Assembly (NCBI GenBank): GCA_963735175.1
Contig: CAVTJX010000001.1
Location: forward strand, 1 to 64,000
Length of the DNA stretch: 64,000 bases
Source of the DNA: CAVTJX01 sp963735175
GTDB lineage: Bacteria > Electryoneota > RPQS01
Direction: 5' to 3'
Part shown: in pieces, positions 8,631 through 20,600 of the stretch
Numbering within the stretch: position 1 is the first letter of the stretch
Layout: each line of letters begins with the position of its first letter
The notes under the pieces: generated by a model
Seen by the model: only the letters and a program-made list of their open reading frames with translations
What the model was told of the DNA's origin: nothing
Databases searched by the model: none
Made by a program: the position numbers and the translations under genes

Positions 8631-9297
8631 TCAAAAGTTGCGAACAAGACGGAGTTGCAGGCCCGCCGCAGGCACCAGCGGTTCCACAGCGAAATCCCAC
8701 GCCGGAGCATATATTTGCGACTGTGGAGCCTCCGCTTCACGCATCCGCGCCGCCATGCGTCCGGCATGAATCGCCGACGTGACATGGTTCAACACCATGC
8801 CACCCACGAAATAAATCACCCGATTGAAGGCGCGGTCGGACTTGATGCGCGTATCTTCCATCTGCGCGCGGTGGGTGTTGGAATCCCAAGCCCAATGATC
8901 CAGCGGCGACGTGTAAAGCGCGTCGAAATTGCGTTCCTGCAAACGGCGCTCGTTATACTCTTCGACCGTCATCCAGTTGGCGACGTCGACGTAGAAATCG
9001 TGGCCGTGGCCGCCGGTGACGCCGGCGTGGGCGCGGGCCAGGGCTTCATAGTCGGCGCGAGTCGAACGTCCGTACGATTGAAGCGTCGAGCATGCCGCCG
9101 ACAAGCGCAAGGTCAGCGCCGAGAAACGCCAGCGCGGAGTTCGTGCGCCCCAGGCTGTATTGCCCCCAGCCGGGAACGAGCAACGACTTGAGGAACGCGG
9201 AGCGGCCATGCGCCGGTTCGGCTCCCGAAGTGGCAAGCGGCACCGCGGCGAGCAGCAGCGATACCAGGGCGACGCGAATGCGTACCGTGAAATTCAT
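8631..9297 (-). CDS. DUF5683-type secreted or membrane protein, copy 1 (frameshifted)
   Basis: Begins with a signal peptide (MNFTVRIRVALVSLLLAAVP...GAEPA), then FLKSLLVPGWGQYSLGRTNSALAF, the glycine-rich DUF5683-like motif, and a second hydrophobic stretch. A frameshift near 9075 joins it to the second half (RSTRADYEALARAHAGV to LQLRLVRNF). That half includes FNRVIYFVGGMVLNHVTSAIHA, a segment with close counterparts in the next protein (AMEVVLVNHVLSALDAAFA). About 220 residues. Function unknown; such proteins are common in the FCB group. Confidence 0.65.
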
Positions 9298-9307
9298 AGC
9301 GGGAAAC

Positions 9308-10303
9308 TCAGTCCAGGGATACGGACAGTGTCAGCATGCGCACGGGATTCTGGGACGCGTCAGCGCGGATATCGTACTTCAGGTGCAGGTCGCCAAGGTT
9401 CGGTTCGGGCGTGGCGGTAACGCGCTTGTTGTAGGCGCGCACGGCGAAGGCGGCGTCGAGGGCGGACAACACGTGGTTGACCAGCACCACTTCCATCGCG
9501 GCATTACCCTTGTCGAGCAGGTCATTGAATCGGCCACGCAGGTCGCGGTAGTGGAAAAACATGGGCGAGCCGCCGTCGAATTCGACGGTGCTCACATTGT
9601 CCGGGGCAATCGACGGATCATCCGTGACGGTCCAGTTGAATGAATTTGTCGAAGCATCTCCGGTCCATGTGTCCTCCCAGCCCCATCCGAACTGCGAGAG
9701 ATACTTGCCGATCATCTCATAATACTGCTGGCGGTCCGTGGTCAAAATGTCATGCGTAAACGGTGCGGGAAGCGACGCGGAACGCAGGTTCCACCCGTCC
9801 GGTCCACTTTGGTCGAGCCAATCCGTAAAACTGAGCGTCGTGACGTTGCCGCCCGGAGCAAGTACGGGATTCGTGGCAACCTGCCATTCGGCGTACATGT
9901 AGGCGCGAGAGTAGAAGTGGTTAGGAGCGTCACGCGGGCCGGCGTAACTCTCAAATTCTTCCGTCTTGCTTTGCCCCTTGCCGTGATAGTTGGCGAAAAA
10001 CGCCCAGCTTGCGACTTCAATCGCAAACCAGGGAACGGCGCGCAACCACGAGCCACTATAAAGTTGACCGGAACCGGGAATGATGAGCGAGAACAACACA
10101 CCTTTGCCGATATTCTTCTTCAGCGAATTGACGGCGGTTCCGACGGAGTCTTCGCCGGCGCCCTGCCCGTCATCGGCTGGGGCATTGGCGAGTTGGGCGC
10201 GATAGGGCGACACGGTCCAATCCGCGGCATGCCCCGACAGTGGCTTCAGCATCACGCACAGCAGGATCATCAGCAGGAGGGCGATGGCCTGTTTGCAAGT
10301 CAT
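9308..10303 (-). CDS. DUF5683-type protein, copy 2
   Basis: 332 residues from the ATG at 10303, chosen because GGAG lies nine bases upstream and the next residues form a signal peptide (AIALLLMILLCVMLKPLSGHA). The motif GVLFSLIIPGSGQLYSGSW followed by a hydrophobic helix marks a DUF5683-like domain. Near the C-terminus AAMEVVLVNHVLSALDAAFAVRAYN mirrors the end of the neighbour at 8631-9297, so the two are probably divergent paralogues. Between these lies a longer insert rich in Trp and Tyr (WGWEDTWTGDASTNSFNWTV). Probably envelope-located; role unknown. Confidence 0.65.
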   Translation of the reverse strand: MTCKQAIALLLMILLCVMLKPLSGHAADWTVSPYRAQLANAPADDGQGAGEDSVGTAVNSLKKNIGKGVLFSLIIPGSGQLYSGSWLRAVPWFAIEVASWAFFANYHGKGQSKTEEFESYAGPRDAPNHFYSRAYMYAEWQVATNPVLAPGGNVTTLSFTDWLDQSGPDGWNLRSASLPAPFTHDILTTDRQQYYEMIGKYLSQFGWGWEDTWTGDASTNSFNWTVTDDPSIAPDNVSTVEFDGGSPMFFHYRDLRGRFNDLLDKGNAAMEVVLVNHVLSALDAAFAVRAYNKRVTATPEPNLGDLHLKYDIRADASQNPVRMLTLSVSLD

Positions 10304-10331
10304 GTGAGGTTCTCCGAATTTATGATCTTTG

Positions 10332-13300
10332 TTAGAATCCGTGGGAGCGCCGGCCCGATTCCCGTCCGGCAAACGGGCTGTAGAAGTCAAACAGTACGGT
10401 CAGGTAGTAACGCAGCTCGCGTCCGTATTCCGTGGGCACACTGCCTTCCTCCTGAACCGTGAACTTATCGAAGCCGTAAGCGACGTCAAAGGAAATCGCG
10501 GTCGGATAGGAATAGAATGAATGCAACTGCATCCGCAACCCCGCGCCCACATCCTTCTTCAACCGTTCGTCTTTGGCGCTCAGGTCGGTGCGATAGATGT
10601 TTCCGCCCCAGGCGTTACCGACATCTGCATAAACGGTGCCGTAGATACGGTTGATGGAAAGCGGCCAGAGGTTGATTCCGGCGCGACGCACGATGGGGAA
10701 ACGGTACGTGGCCGTTGCGACGCCGGTTTTTTCGCCGCCCAGACTGTAGAAGGAGTAGCCGCGCATACCGGGCAAACCGCCTGCATAGAGGAAGAAGAAC
10801 GGGTCGACGTGCTCGCCGATATATCCGCCACGTCCGCGCAGCTCTACGGTATGATCCCAGCCGGGCAGTTTCAGATAGCGTTCAAAGCCGCCTTCCGTCA
10901 TCCAGTAATTATACGGCTTGTAGATTTCCTGCAAGCCAACAGCGTCGCCACCAACCTTAAGATCGGTGTAGAAGAGATGATTGGCGCGCGTGAGTTCGAC
11001 ATAGCCCTTGAAACCGCCGCTGGGATTGATTTCCGAGTCAATGCCCGGGCGGCGTTGATCCGTATAGAGACCGAATTTGCCGGACCAGCCCTTGAAATAA
11101 GTTATGCCGATGGCGAGTCCGTCGTCGAAGCGATTGTTGGCGTTGTAGCGGTCATACACGGCAGCCAGGCGCGCATAGGTGTTGCCACCGAACGGCACGC
11201 GCACACCGCCGTCGATTTCGTTCAGGCTGTAGCGGTAGCGGATACGGTAAGTGTCGTAGATCGGATTGACATCCGGTATCCTCGCCGATGATGCGCGTCG
11301 AATCGGAAAAGTGGGCGGTCAGGCGGCGTTGGACATTGTAATATTCGACAAAGACGGTGGGAAAGAGCGCGCGGTATTCCACTATCCCGAATAAGTCGTA
11401 ATCACGCTTTTGATTGATTGCGAAGCCACCGAGGAAGCTAAGCTTTTCCAGCACATCGTTCAGCAACAGGTAAGTGCCCGGCTTAAACGTGCCATAGTCG
11501 AAAGCGATGCGCGGGAACCAGTACAGCTTTTCAAAGCTGGGTTTATAAGGGCGGGCCTCATGGCGCGGGGCTACGAGATCGAACTTCGGAAGGGGAACAC
11601 GCGTATGATAGGGAGTACGCGCCAACGCGACCGAATCGATGCCGACTGCCGCGGCCGCATCCAGCGCGCCGGTGAGATCGCGCACGGGGTGAGGATCGGT
11701 AAGTTGACAGATCCGGAAACCGTCTTCGCAGAAATCGCTGTAAACGAGACGGTTGCCGCGCATGTCCGGGTAGTAGGCGCCACCGAGGACCTCTGTCAAA
11801 CGGTCGCGTTTACCGGTCTCAAGATTCTGGCGGTAGACATTCGAAATCCCAGACACGTCCCACGACATGAGGAGGCCCGTGCCGTCAGGGGTCCACGAGG
11901 GATCCCTCAGCTCGAGGTTCTCGCCGCTGAATTCCTGCTTCAGAGACACGTCCGTGCCTTCATTCTGCACGGTAAAGACGCGAATGCCGCGGCCGTCCTC
12001 AAGATGGCGGGCAACCGCGATCATCTTCCCGTCGGGACTCCAGCGCGGCAGGTAATACTGTTCGTGAGGCAGCGACGGGTGGCGATAGAGGATATCCTCG
12101 CGCGTGATGGGTTTGACCTTGCCACTCAGGTCAGGCAACGGCGCGAAGGCGAATTCACGGCGGCCTGCTTCATTGATCGTAAAGACGATCCGCTTGCCGT
12201 CGGCACTGATATCCACGGACTCGGCCCGAAAGCCGCGCGAGAGTCGCGTGGTCTTCTTCGTCGTCAATCGATAGAGATAGATGTCATGCTGCATCGAGCC
12301 CGTGCCGCGCATGACGGCATGGCGAGTGAAGACTACGCCGGAACCGTCGGGCAGCCACGAAAGACCACCATGCGCCGCGGGGGCGACCAGCTTAGCCTTC
12401 TTGCTTTCGATATCGTAAATATAGAGTCCGGTCTGGCCGAAATAATCGCGGTTCTGATTGGAGATGAAAGCGATCTTCGTGCCGTCCGGCGAAAGTCGCG
12501 GATAAAGATTGACAAAGCCCTTAACGGGGACCGTGTCCGCCCGGGAGAGCGTGGGTTCAAGTCTGGTCCGCAGCGCCGAGTAATCCTGCACGAGGGACGC
12601 TTTCCACTCGTCGTACCAGATCTGGCCGCGCTTGCCGGTGGCGCGCTTCATGGCCAGGTCGATACTTACCGGCAGGGGACTTGCCAATCCCGCGCTGATC
12701 TGCTGCAGCACTTTGGGATCGCCAGTCTGGTCAGCGATGTAGCGAACAAAGGCGAAGCCCTGGTTGTAGACACCCTCGCTTTCGAGACTCGACTTGCCAA
12801 AGTAACCCATCTGTTCGAAACTGAGCAGGCGGCCCGACAGAGTGGACTGGCGCAGCAACATATCGCGGTGCGCGTCCCAATAGTCATAGCCGCTGCCCGT
12901 GAACTGGAATTGGGCGGCGCCTTCAGCAAACCAGGCCGGTACGGTGACGGACGGAAGTGGCCAGCTAATCAGTCGGTTGGGGTAACCGTAGAGCACGTCG
13001 GGCCGGCGTTCGGCTTCGTATCCGAGAAATTGACCGTAAATTGCGGGCACGCTGCGCGACCACTTACGGGAGGCGCCGAGTTGGATCATGTGCGTGTATT
13101 CGTGCGTGACGACATTCCGCAGCCAGTTGTGCGTGCCGCGAAAGTCCCACGCCATCGAGGTCGCGTAGAAATGGATCTTGTTAGACTGGAAATACGACGC
13201 CGCATTGGCGATATCGTCGTTGTCGGTGAAGATCAGGGAGACTTTGGTGTCGGGGCGGTAGTCATAGAGCGTACACAGCGGCTCGTGGATGTCCCCGGCG

Positions 13301-13485
13301 ACCTTCGCGGCAAGGGCGGCGACGTCTTCGAGACCTTCCGTGTAATAGATGAAGAAGTGCTCGGTCTCGAAACTCATCCACTTCGATTCGGGGTGGTTGT
13401 AGTCGCTGAGCTGAGCGGATAGCGGCGCCGCGCATAGCACGAGCACGAGCAGAGTGAGGAAGGCGCTGAGGCCGGATTTTCGCAC
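10332..13485 (-). CDS. Outer-membrane protein: zinc-peptidase domain, TolB-like beta-propeller and BamA-like barrel (frameshifted)
   Basis: About 1050 residues. The GTG start at 13485 shares its G with the TAG of the upstream gene; a signal peptide follows (LSAFLTLLVLVLCAAPLSA). Domains in order: a gluzincin-like peptidase with HEYTH in VVTHEYTHMIQ (13090-13104) and the likely third ligand in WFAEGAAQF; WD40/TolB-type repeats (YPRLSPDGTKIAFIS, WSPDGKMIAVARH, WTPDGTGLLMSW); then, after a frameshift near 11278, a barrel beginning DVNPIYDTYRIRYRYSLNEIDGG and running to LRYYLTVLFDFYSPF. The last part resembles the BamA/TamA surface-antigen barrel. Probably an outer-membrane protein that displays a peptidase. 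Confidence 0.8.
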
Positions 13486-16400
13486 TACTTGACCACCGCA
13501 ATTTTTAGCTGAGATTCCCGGGTCGTTCCGTTTCCGGTAACAATCACCCGGCCAATATAGACGCCGCTTTCCACATGCGAAACATCCCACGGCACTTCAA
13601 ACGCCAGCGGTCCGGGAGCGCTGGATGAACCACTCAGCTCCGCGACTTTGCGCCGGCAAGGTCAAAAATGCGAATCTCGGCCCGGGCCGGATAATCCAAC
13701 GTGATGCGGATGCGGCTCATATCGGCAGTTGGATTCGGCCAGCAATAGAGCCAATCCGCGCGCGCATTCGCCTGCGGGCGCAGCGACCCGACATTCAAAA
13801 TCGCGGCCTCGTCCTGATACGGATAACGGCTGGCGCCGCGCGCGGTGAGCAGTTTTTGCACGGTGTAGAAATACCGGCCGTCATCGCCGCGCGCTACCGT
13901 CAGGTAGTGCAGGTCGATGCCACGGCCCCAGACGAACGGGCGCTGGCTGTCAGGGAGCGACGCTGCGCGCGGTAAGCCGGTATACGCGCTGCCATTGTGA
14001 GCGACGGCTTCAATGCGGGAGAAGACGCGCAGGGTGCTGTCGACCGTTTGCACGCCGGAGTAACCGGTCCAATCGGGATTGCCCGTGGCGTCAACGTCAA
14101 TAATCCACGTGGTGTCGGCGGTGAAGCGCGGCGCGTCTTCGGTCGTCAGCTCACTGCGGCCAAAGGGTCCTCCCCCCTCTGGCAGGCCGTCACCGTTCCA
14201 ATCCACCTGGGGCGGAAGGCAGTCCGGCTCGAGACAGACCGCTGCGCTGTCATCCGTGTTGACGTAACCATAACCTGCCAGATACACCGTGCGACGCGTG
14301 GGCTCAAGATTGGTCGTCGTCACGCCCTCGGCCACAATCACGGCCTGCGGCTGAATGCGCGCGTCAGTGACGCTCCAGAGCGCGGACAGGCTGCTGTCGC
14401 CGACGGCAAAGGCCGCAGCCTCGCCGCTGCCCGCAAAGACAAAACGCTGCGCTGGAAAACTCTCGACATTGCAGGGAATCCGCGCGGTCTGCCCGACGGT
14501 AACATTTATACCCACAGACAGCGGGTTCAGGTCCAGGTCAAACAGTGTCGCGAACGTCGTATCCGTAACTGGCTGCAGCGGGTAAACCACCAGCAGGCGC
14601 GGAGTCCCGGAGGCCGTGCGGGCCGGATAGGGATTGGCGCCGTAGACATTCCACTCGCCGGTAAAGCGCGTCGTAAACACGCCGGCCTGCATTTCCGCGA
14701 TGCCAAGCTGAATGCCGCCGAAGAGCAATTCGTCCAGGCTGTCGCCATCAATGTCCACCGACGGATTGAAGGGCATGAGGTGTACACCGCCAGGCAGCGC
14801 GGCCAGGGCCGTCAGCGTGCCGGAGGAATCCGCGGAATACAGCGAATCGGCCGCCACGAAATAAATTTCATTCACACCGTTGCCGTCCAAATCGGCGATC
14901 GCCCACGTTGCTTTCTCCGGAAGTTCCACGGGGAAACCGGGCGCGGCCGCGGTGGCTCGGGCGACGAAACTCATCACGGAATCGACAGGCGAGAAGGCTG
15001 TCAGCTCGATCCCCGTAAATGCGCCGTCGTACATCCGTGCCGGGGGAAACGTCGCATCGGCAAAATGCACCGTCAGCGCGTTGTCGTTGGCGGCGCGGTG
15101 ATCCTCGTTATCACGGTACCAGGCGTCACCCTGCCACCCAAGTTCGGTTCCTGACCCCGCGGAAGCGAAACCGTATTCCCTGCCGATATCCTGTGCGGCG
15201 TCGGCTTCGACGAGATCGACACCACGGTGACTGGGATTAACATTCACGCGGTTGGCGGCAATTCCAGCCGCAATCACGTCCTCGTCGATGTGCCAAATGA
15301 GCAGGCCGCTGCCGGGAATGCCGAAATCATACTGATCGGCTTCGACGGCAACGCGGAAGCTTCCGTCAACCAGTGTGAGATCGCCATCCCACGTGGAACG
15401 CAAACGATGTCCGTCGCGGTCGCGCAGTTCTACATAACCGATGGAATCGGCGTCGGCGTCCCGGTTTTCAATCAGGTAGTACTCGCGCGGCGTGATGGGG
15501 AGTTTGATAATCTGCGGTGCGCCGCTTATTGCTGTTCGTGCGACACGGACGGAATCGCCGGCCTTTGACGGGACCACCACATGCGCGCGCTCCCAGCCGA
15601 GAAAGACCCGCGACCAGGCATCCGGGTAGGCGGGTACCATCGCCAAAACGTTGCCCGACCCCTGATCCATCATTGCCCAGCGGCCCACGCCGCTGCGGCC
15701 GGTTTGCGTATCAAAAAGATCCGGCAATCCGAGCCAATTCCCAAAGAGCTTGACGAGAATGCCGTTGAGCGACAGTTCGATGCCGAAATCCAGCACTTCC
15801 GGCTGGTTTTCAGACTCGGGCAGAATCAACCCGCGCGTGACGCCCGGTGGGATCGCGATTCCGCCCGCGTATCCTTGCAGGTCGGCGGAGTTGATATAGG
15901 CGGAGGGAATGTCGAACGGTGTGGCATCAAACCCCAGATTGAAATCCTTGCCGACGCCCGCATGAAAGACCAACACCGCATCGAACTGCGTGAAGTCCAC
16001 CCCATGCGCGGCGGCCTTCGCAACCGACTCTACGAACAATTCCACCAGCCGTCGGTTGAGCAGCGTCGAATCCGTGTTGTAGTTGTAATGCCACATCGGA
16101 TGATCGAGCACATAAGCGGCCGTGTCGCCTGCCGGAAAAATCGTCCAGGCGGCGGAATCGATGTTCGACCTTGCCGCCGGAGACTGTGCGGTAGTAGTTG
16201 CGCAGGAAGCGGAGATGATCCTCGAAGTAGGCGCGATCGTGCGGCAGTGGGTCGATGAGCAGCGTATCGGGCAGCCCGGAACCCATCCGGCCCGTGCCTG
16301 TCGTGCCGGAAACGCCGTCCGGGAGAAACTCCACACGCAACGCGCAGACCCGGATGGGGACATCAACGGGCCACGGTTCAACGGCCGCCTGCACGGATTC

Positions 16401-16499
16401 CGGAGCGACCATCGCGATGGGAACGACGCGACGCGCCGCGATCCCGGATGTCAGGACGCTCAAGAGCGCGACCAGAAGGAGAAAGTGTTTGGCTGCCAC
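13485..16499 (-). CDS. M6-like secreted protein with degenerate zinc site and FlgD-like C-terminal domain (frameshifted)
   Basis: About 1005 residues: signal peptide from a GTG at 16499 (AAKHFLLLVALLSVLTSGIA), an M6 (immune inhibitor A-like) region with DFTQFDAVLVFHAGVG and WLGLPDLFDTQTGRSGVGRWAMMD, then FG-GAP-like segments (AIADLDGNGVNEIYFV, DIDGDSLDELLFGG), and a FlgD-like C-terminal domain ending SQLKIAVVK. Where M6 enzymes have HEFGH before LGLPDLYD, this has KLFGN (15737-15751), so zinc binding should be lost. Frameshifts near 16160 (after SGGKV) and 13655 (after DLAGAK). No stop separates it from the PorV-like gene upstream. Confidence 0.72.
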
Positions 16500-17558
16500 G
16501 GGTATCCGCTTAAGGTCCACGGACAGCGAATAACGCATCGTGTCCGTCAGCGGGTGATTCTGCCCCGCGGTCAGGTAACTAAAGTCGAAACGGTAGCTGC
16601 TGTAGCTGAGCGAAACGCCAAACGTGTAGGGAAATACCTTACCGAGGTGATCATTCCAGTAACCAGCGCGTAATCCGACAAGCTTGGAATACCAGTACTC
16701 CGCGCCAACATTCCAGATAATCGTACGGATCAGCGCGTCGTCATTCCACGCACTGAAAAGCGCTTCGTAGAAGTTGTCCGAGCGGCCACTGGGACTCCGC
16801 TTTACCAGTTCCTTATTGAGATCGGAGGCGATGGTCAGCTTGTTGTATTCCTGATCGACGATCTTATAGGCGAAACCCGCCTTCAGATTCTGCGGCAAGG
16901 GGTCGGCCTGAGCCCGGTCAATGTAAGACACTTTCGGGCCGATGTTCGAAAGATTGGCGCCGAATGACAAACCGCGGAAGAAGGGCGCCTTGTAAAGCAG
17001 ACCGACGTCGGCAGCGACAGCCGTGGCGGATCCGGAACCCGCTTCCTGTCCCGCGCCCGAAGGCGCCAGATTCGAATAAGCAAGTTTCAGTGCGACGCCC
17101 ATCGCCAGGTTGCGGTTGATTTCCGCACCGTAGGTGCCGGTGACGGCCATTTCATAAGACGAAAACGTACCGAGCGCGGTGCCCTGTTCGTTCGTGCGCT
17201 GGGTCTCACCAAGATTGAGGAAGATGATGTTGCCGCCGAATGTGCCCCATTCCGGAACTTCGTACGTACCGCTCAGGTAGGCGTAGTAAAGGTCCGAGAG
17301 GTTGAATTGTGGCAGCCAGCGCACGTACATCATGGTGAACTCTCTGCCGTGTTGGAAGCCGAGGCCGGCCGGATTCCACCACGTTGCCGTTGCATCGTCG
17401 GAGATCGCTACGAACGCCTCGCCCATGCCGGCGGGCCGGGCACCCGGCGCAATCTTCAGGAACAAGAGCGTCGCTTGACTGACGCTGGCGGCATGCGCCG
17501 TCACCGCGGGGATCAGCATCCCGAGGAGCAGCAGGGCCAACACCACTCGCTTCATCAT
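16500..17558 (-). CDS. porV: PorV/FadL-like outer-membrane barrel
   Basis: About 350 residues: signal peptide (MMKRVVLALLLLGMLIPAVTAHA), then the PorV/UPF0164 opening (FLKIAPGARPAGMGEAFVAISDDATATWWNPAGLGF) and repeated barrel strands to LTDTMRYSLSVDLK. In Porphyromonas PorV shuttles type IX secretion cargo to the PorU sortase and the two genes are adjacent, as here. The reading frame continues without a stop into the signal peptide of the next protein; I place the end at the GTG of that gene (16499), but a stop was probably lost to an indel near 16505. The gene name is by family resemblance. Confidence 0.75.
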
Positions 17559-17602
17559 ACCTCCACTGAACTTTATGTAATCGATTCTTATGAACTCTGG
17601 AA

Positions 17603-20600
17603 TCAGCGCAGGATCACCAGCTTGCCGGTGGCCTCAGCTGTGTGGCCGCTTTCGTGTTCGGCCTTGACGCGATAAAAATAAACGCCGTTGGCCAGCGCGA
17701 GTCCTTCGCGATCGCGCCCGTCCCACAACCGGTCGGCGTTGCTGTTATAGAGCGCGTTCGTGCCCAAACCGTCCATCTGGTAAACCAGCTTTCCCGAAAG
17801 CGTAAAGATCTTCAGGCTGACGCGGCGTGTCCCTTCCTGGGTCAGAAAGTAGGTGAACGCCGTCTGACCGGACATCGGGTTGGGGAAATTGAGGAGGTCG
17901 CGGATCGCATAGCCCGCCGCGCCGCGCCGGCCGACCGTGAACGTCAATGTCGCCTGATTGAGATTGTTGAACGAGTCCCAGGCCTCGATAATCAGGTGGT
18001 GTTCGCCCTCGGCGAGCGGCCCGATGGTCTTATCGAGACTGCCGACAGTGTGGCGATCGAGCGCGTAGTTAAAATACGCGGTCAGATCCTCCGTCTGTGC
18101 GTCGTCGATCCGCACCGCGATGCGATGGCCGACCTCGCCCGACAAATTGATGCCCGAAGAATCGGTTAAGTCGACGTGCAACTTGGGGGTAGCGCTGACG
18201 AGGTCGCCCGAACGAAACGAGGGAACCTCCATCCATGCGGAGATCACAGGTGGCGCACTATCCTGCTCGGACGATGCGACGCTAGCGATCTGCAGGTGTT
18301 CTTCAATGCCAATGCCATCAGATGAATCGGGCTCGCCGGCCCCCTTGCCATAGAAGTAAAGACTGATCTTGGCGTTGTTACCGCCGTAACGTACGTCGCG
18401 CGGTACGCGGAAAGTCACATCGAAGCGGCCGTTCGTGATCGAAGCCGTTCCGCGAAATATCGCGTTGCCGGGCAGCCCGTAATAGAGCTTGTCGCCCGTC
18501 GTATTGCCGCACCAGTAATAGGTGGCGGAGTCTTCGGTATCGTAGACACGCGCTTCCACGATGCCCTGGAAGTCCTCCCATGCCGGACCGTCCTGGGCAC
18601 GAGCAATCTCACCCGCCACATGAAATAATGAAAGCGCACGCAGTGAATCGTCACTGGCCGTCACCCGCGCGAAATACTCGGGCGTGGCAAGGCGCAGTAC
18701 AGGATTGCCGAACAGGTGGTAGAGGCTGGCATTGAATCCCTGCCCCTTGGCAAGAAGCAGCGCCTCGCCGAAGCTGCGCCGCGCCGCGAGTCCCGGCAGG
18801 AACAGCTCTTGATAGAATTTATGCGTGAAGGCGTTGTTCGAACCGATATAAGTGAATCGCGTCGCGCCCACACAAGCGATGGATCCGTCGCGTGAATCGG
18901 CAAGCAGGATCTCCGGGAAACAACGTCCGAGGGGCCGGTCGAATCCGCCCCATGTACAGGTGGCGGCGAGAAACATTGGCCACATGCGGTGGTTGTCTAA
19001 GAGATTGCGGTCCCGGTCCATGACAAAGAGCTGCTCATCCGTCCAAATCCGCTCGTTGCCGTGTCCCGCAAAGCTGACGATGAGCGTGCCGCGGTTGACG
19101 GCGTCGATCAGGTCGCGCGTGGCATCGGGCTTGATCGCCCCGGTCGCGCTGGAATGGAAGGGGTAGAAGATCTCGTAAATCTTTTTAAAGGTAAAATACT
19201 TCGGCAACACCGTATTGATCAGCGACTCGGCGACGCGCGTGTGCTCCTTTTCGGACGCGCTGCCACATGCCCCCGACTTCCACTCATCATCGGTCGCGAA
19301 CGTCACGGTGTTCTTCCACGGTCCATAGAGCGGCGTGCTGGCGTAAGCGATGGTTTTGGAGATGATCGCCTGCAATTCGTCATTGCTCTGCACCGGCCAG
19401 CGGCCGATAGCCATCCACGGCACGGTTGAGTTGTTGTCGAATTGAACGTAAAAATCGTCCCGGCAGAGGTCGCGGTATTCCCAGGGCGGCATCCAGTTGG
19501 CGTCGGCGTTCGAAGTAATGTTGCGGTAATCGTAATCGCCGTCACCGATCAACAGTACGTATTTCGGCTGTCCCTGCCAGTTGTCGTACGCGTATTTCAG
19601 AAAATCGCGGATGGCGACGGGATCGCGGACACCCCAGGAAAACTCATCGAAGACGTCCGTGAGCCGCACACGCATCGCCACGAGCGGTTCCTCGGCGTAA
19701 GTCGCGTGGAACTGCTTCAGTGAGTCAAGGACGTCGTAACCATCATCATAGGTTAGGAGGATCATACCGGCCGAGTTGCCCGGATCGCGCATCCGCGTGT
19801 AATCAAACCCGGGATTCTGCACCGTCTTCGTGCCGCGCGAAACCGGCGTCCGGACGCGGTTGGCGCTGGTGGCGAAGTAGCGGCGCTGAGCCGACACGTA
19901 CGAGGAATCTACCACCGTGGCGCCCTGCGCCACACGCGGCACAAGCGGATCGGTTATATCGAGGATATAGCCGTCGGCCGGCAAGATCCTCAACCGTGTA
20001 ACTGTAGAGCCCCGTCACACCGGAGGGAGCGAAGAATTCGAGCAGTCCTGACGGCGCGGCGATTCGGCGCTGAAAGGCGATCTCGATATAGTTCAAATGT
20101 ATCTTCGCATTCGACCGGTTATAAAGAGTCACCGAGTTACCGCCCGGCTGCAGCACACCCGCCGGAATCGCCACCGCAAAGGGACTGGATGAGTAGGTAA
20201 CATTCAACAACTCGGTCGAACCGATACTGATGCCAAACGAGGTGACGGACCCTTCATTCTCGGCGTCCAGCCGGATTTCGCCGGCCGCCCCCGTGGCGGC
20301 ATCAAGAGGCAGGTTAAATTGCCGCTGGGAACCGGGGTCAAGCGTGGTCATGAGCCAGATCAAACCCGATTCGCGCTGTGCGGTGTCGGAAAAAATGAAC
20401 ACGTCCTGGTCGATGTATTCGCGCGCCGCGGTCGTGGTCACGGGAGTCCCGCCGCCACTGGTCGCAAGTGAAGCCATGCGCAGGCCGTCCGAGCCCAGCG
20501 GATCGACGCCCAGAAAGTAAACATTTTCGGTGGAAAACGGACTCTGGTGGGACTGCCCATTGAGATACGTCCCGTCGCAATAGTCCGCGCCCTTCAGGCC

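Noticed and set aside
11410..13422. Long open frame on the plus strand (670 codons)
   Set aside because: It is wholly antisense to the peptidase/propeller/barrel gene, whose minus-strand protein has recognisable motifs. The plus frame is rich in Arg, Ala, Gly and His with no family likeness, as expected from high-GC antisense frames.
13997..15154. Plus-strand open frame of 385 codons
   Set aside because: Antisense to the FG-GAP-like region of the M6-like gene and very rich in Arg and His.
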